This document shows positions 33,537 through 34,878 of a stretch of 34,878 nt of DNA, piece by piece. The translations under genes were made by a program, and so were the position numbers. Location: NCBI GenBank assembly GCA_002733575.1, contig NVWB01000041.1:1-34878 (forward strand). Direction: 5' to 3'. The notes below the pieces were generated by a model, which saw only the letters and a program-made list of their open reading frames with translations, did no database searches and was not told the DNA's origin. The stretch is from Blastopirellula sp. Its GTDB lineage: Bacteria; Planctomycetota; Planctomycetia; Pirellulales; Pirellulaceae. Every line of letters starts with the position of its first letter. The first letter of the stretch is position 1.

Positions 33537-34878
33537 TTAAGCAATGATATCCTTCACAACTTTTCCACCTTCAAGGCCAGTCAATCGGAACTCGCGCTCG
33601 CCTTGTTTATACATTAGTTTTTGGTTATCAAGACCCAGTTGATGTAGGATCGTGGCATGCAGATCGCGGAAATGGACTTTACCCTCTACGGCTCGGGCAC
33701 CGGTATTGTCGGTTTTACCATAGGCAATCCCCGACTTGAGACCGCCGCCTGCCATCCAAAAAGTGAAGCCACGAGCGTTATGGCCTGACTCATCTTTGCC
33801 GTCTTCTGGCACAAGCCCAGGTCGGCCAAATTCCCCACCCCATACCAATAATGTTTCTTCTAAAAGACCGCGTTGATCAAGATCTTCAAGCAGTGCAGCA
33901 ATCGGGGCATCGGTTGCTTCGCAGTTTGCGGACAGGTCTTCCCGATGATTCTGATGTTGATCCCAGCCGCCATGATTGATTTCGATGAAGCGAACGCCTG
34001 CTTCCACAAATCTTCGTGCAAGTAAACACTGTCGGCCAAAGTCTGACGGTTTGCAGCGGCCTTTGTTGACATTCACGCCGACACGATATTTATCGAGCGT
34101 CTCCTGGCTTTCGGTAGAAGTGTCAAGCAGATCAGGAGCAGTCGATTGCATGCGGAAACCGAGTTCCAATGATTCGATCACTGCTTCTAACCTCGCATCT
34201 TCTTCCCTGCCTTGTTGATGATCACGGTTCATGGCCTGAATTAAATCGGCCTGTTTGCGTTTGACGTCCAAAGGTAAATTATTGCCCACCACATTATTGA
34301 TGGTCGCTTTCGACATATCCTCACCATTTAAACCAATCGGAGTGCCTTCGTAGATTGGAGGTAACAGGGCACTTGAATAAACTGAGGCACGTTCAGGATA
34401 GAGACTGATAAACCCAGGCAGGTTTTGGTTCTCCGTACCTAAACCGTAAGTGACCCAAGAGCCAAGGCTTGGTCGCGGTCTCAGTCGGTCACCGGTATGC
34501 AATTGCAAAAAAGATTGGGCGTGATTGGTGACATCGGCATACATTCCATTGAGTACGCATAATTTGTCGGCATGTTTGGCGGTCTCTGGCAATAGTTCAG
34601 AAATCCAAAGCCCGCTTTCTCCATGTTGCTTGAAATCAAAGACCGAACCAGCGTGTTTCTTTTTTCCGGTTTGTGGTTTGTAATCGAATGTATCAAGTTG
34701 AGCAGGACCGCCGCTCATGCACATGAAGATGACGCTTTTAGCCTTCGCCGGAAAGTGGCCCGGTTTCACCGAGAGATTCGGTGTATTGCGCCCGGTATCA
34801 GCAACCAACTGTTGGCCACATAAACCGGCCTAGGCTAAATAGCCAAAGCCTGATGTGGTGGCCTGAAGTAAGCTACGC
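33537..34878 (-). pseudogene. DUF1501 family gene, 5' end beyond window, with in-frame amber stop in the signal region
   Basis: From 34808 downward the frame codes 423 residues of a canonical DUF1501 protein: [105 protein letters not shown]. Reading the same frame further upstream gives RSLLQATTSGFGYLA, then TAG (34832-34830), then [11 protein letters not shown]. This looks like a typical Tat-type signal of the family interrupted by a stop where a Leu codon (TTG) would be expected. The only start downstream of it is a TTG at 34808 with no ribosome site, which would give a product without signal. The core appears otherwise intact, so the lesion is recent, a base-call error, or read through. 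The true start lies beyond the window edge. Confidence 0.7.

Overview
The window reads as a chromosome segment from a member of Planctomycetota (Pirellulaceae/Planctomycetaceae-like). The evidence is the gene repertoire. There are six S1-type sulfatases with formylglycine signatures, a PVC-type heme-binding c-type cytochrome next to a 'membrane-bound dehydrogenase' beta-propeller, DUF1501 proteins beside a DUF1549/DUF1588-like cytochrome protein, a ThuA-like protein, and Tat-exported Gfo/Idh/MocA and sugar-isomerase proteins. No rRNA, tRNA, CRISPR array, integrase or transposase gene was seen.

Layout: (1) 1-710 (+), the 3' end of an FG-GAP/VCBS beta-propeller gene. (2) 9301-753 (-), an apparent operon of heme protein, dehydrogenase propeller and three sulfatases. 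(3) 9499-10221, a small unknown Cys-motif gene bracketed by perfect 33-bp inverted repeats. (4) 12540-10237 (-), a sulfatase with two extra C-terminal beta domains. (5) 12810-20119 (+), an envelope-spanning ABC export system: TolC-type outer-membrane protein, Cys-rich exported protein, FtsX-like permease, Cys-containing lipoprotein, membrane-fusion protein, ATPase and second FtsX-like permease. (6) 20365-22026 (+), a thiamine-diphosphate 2-keto acid decarboxylase preceded by a long stem-loop. (7) 25184-22040 (-), sugar isomerase-like, Gfo/Idh/MocA oxidoreductase and PIG-L deacetylase. (8) 25394-28559 (+), two more sulfatases, the second ending in a strong terminator followed by a 214-bp non-coding repeat-like element. 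(9) 34878-28856 (-), DUF1501, DUF1549/DUF1588-like cytochrome, second DUF1501 and ThuA; the first of these carries an in-frame amber codon in its signal region.

Working together (inference): regions 2, 4, 7 and 8 look like parts of a sulfated-polysaccharide utilisation locus, with periplasmic sulfatases plus enzymes for deacetylating, oxidising or isomerising the sugars released. Region 5 resembles a LolCDE/MacAB-like tripartite exporter with two thiol-rich accessory proteins, which hints at metal or thiol-reactive substrates. The less ordinary signals are the repeat elements with a shared GGTGCC- or GGTRGCC-like head, the split heme/dehydrogenase pair, the sulfatase with an add-on domain, the accessory proteins of the exporter and the amber-interrupted DUF1501 gene.
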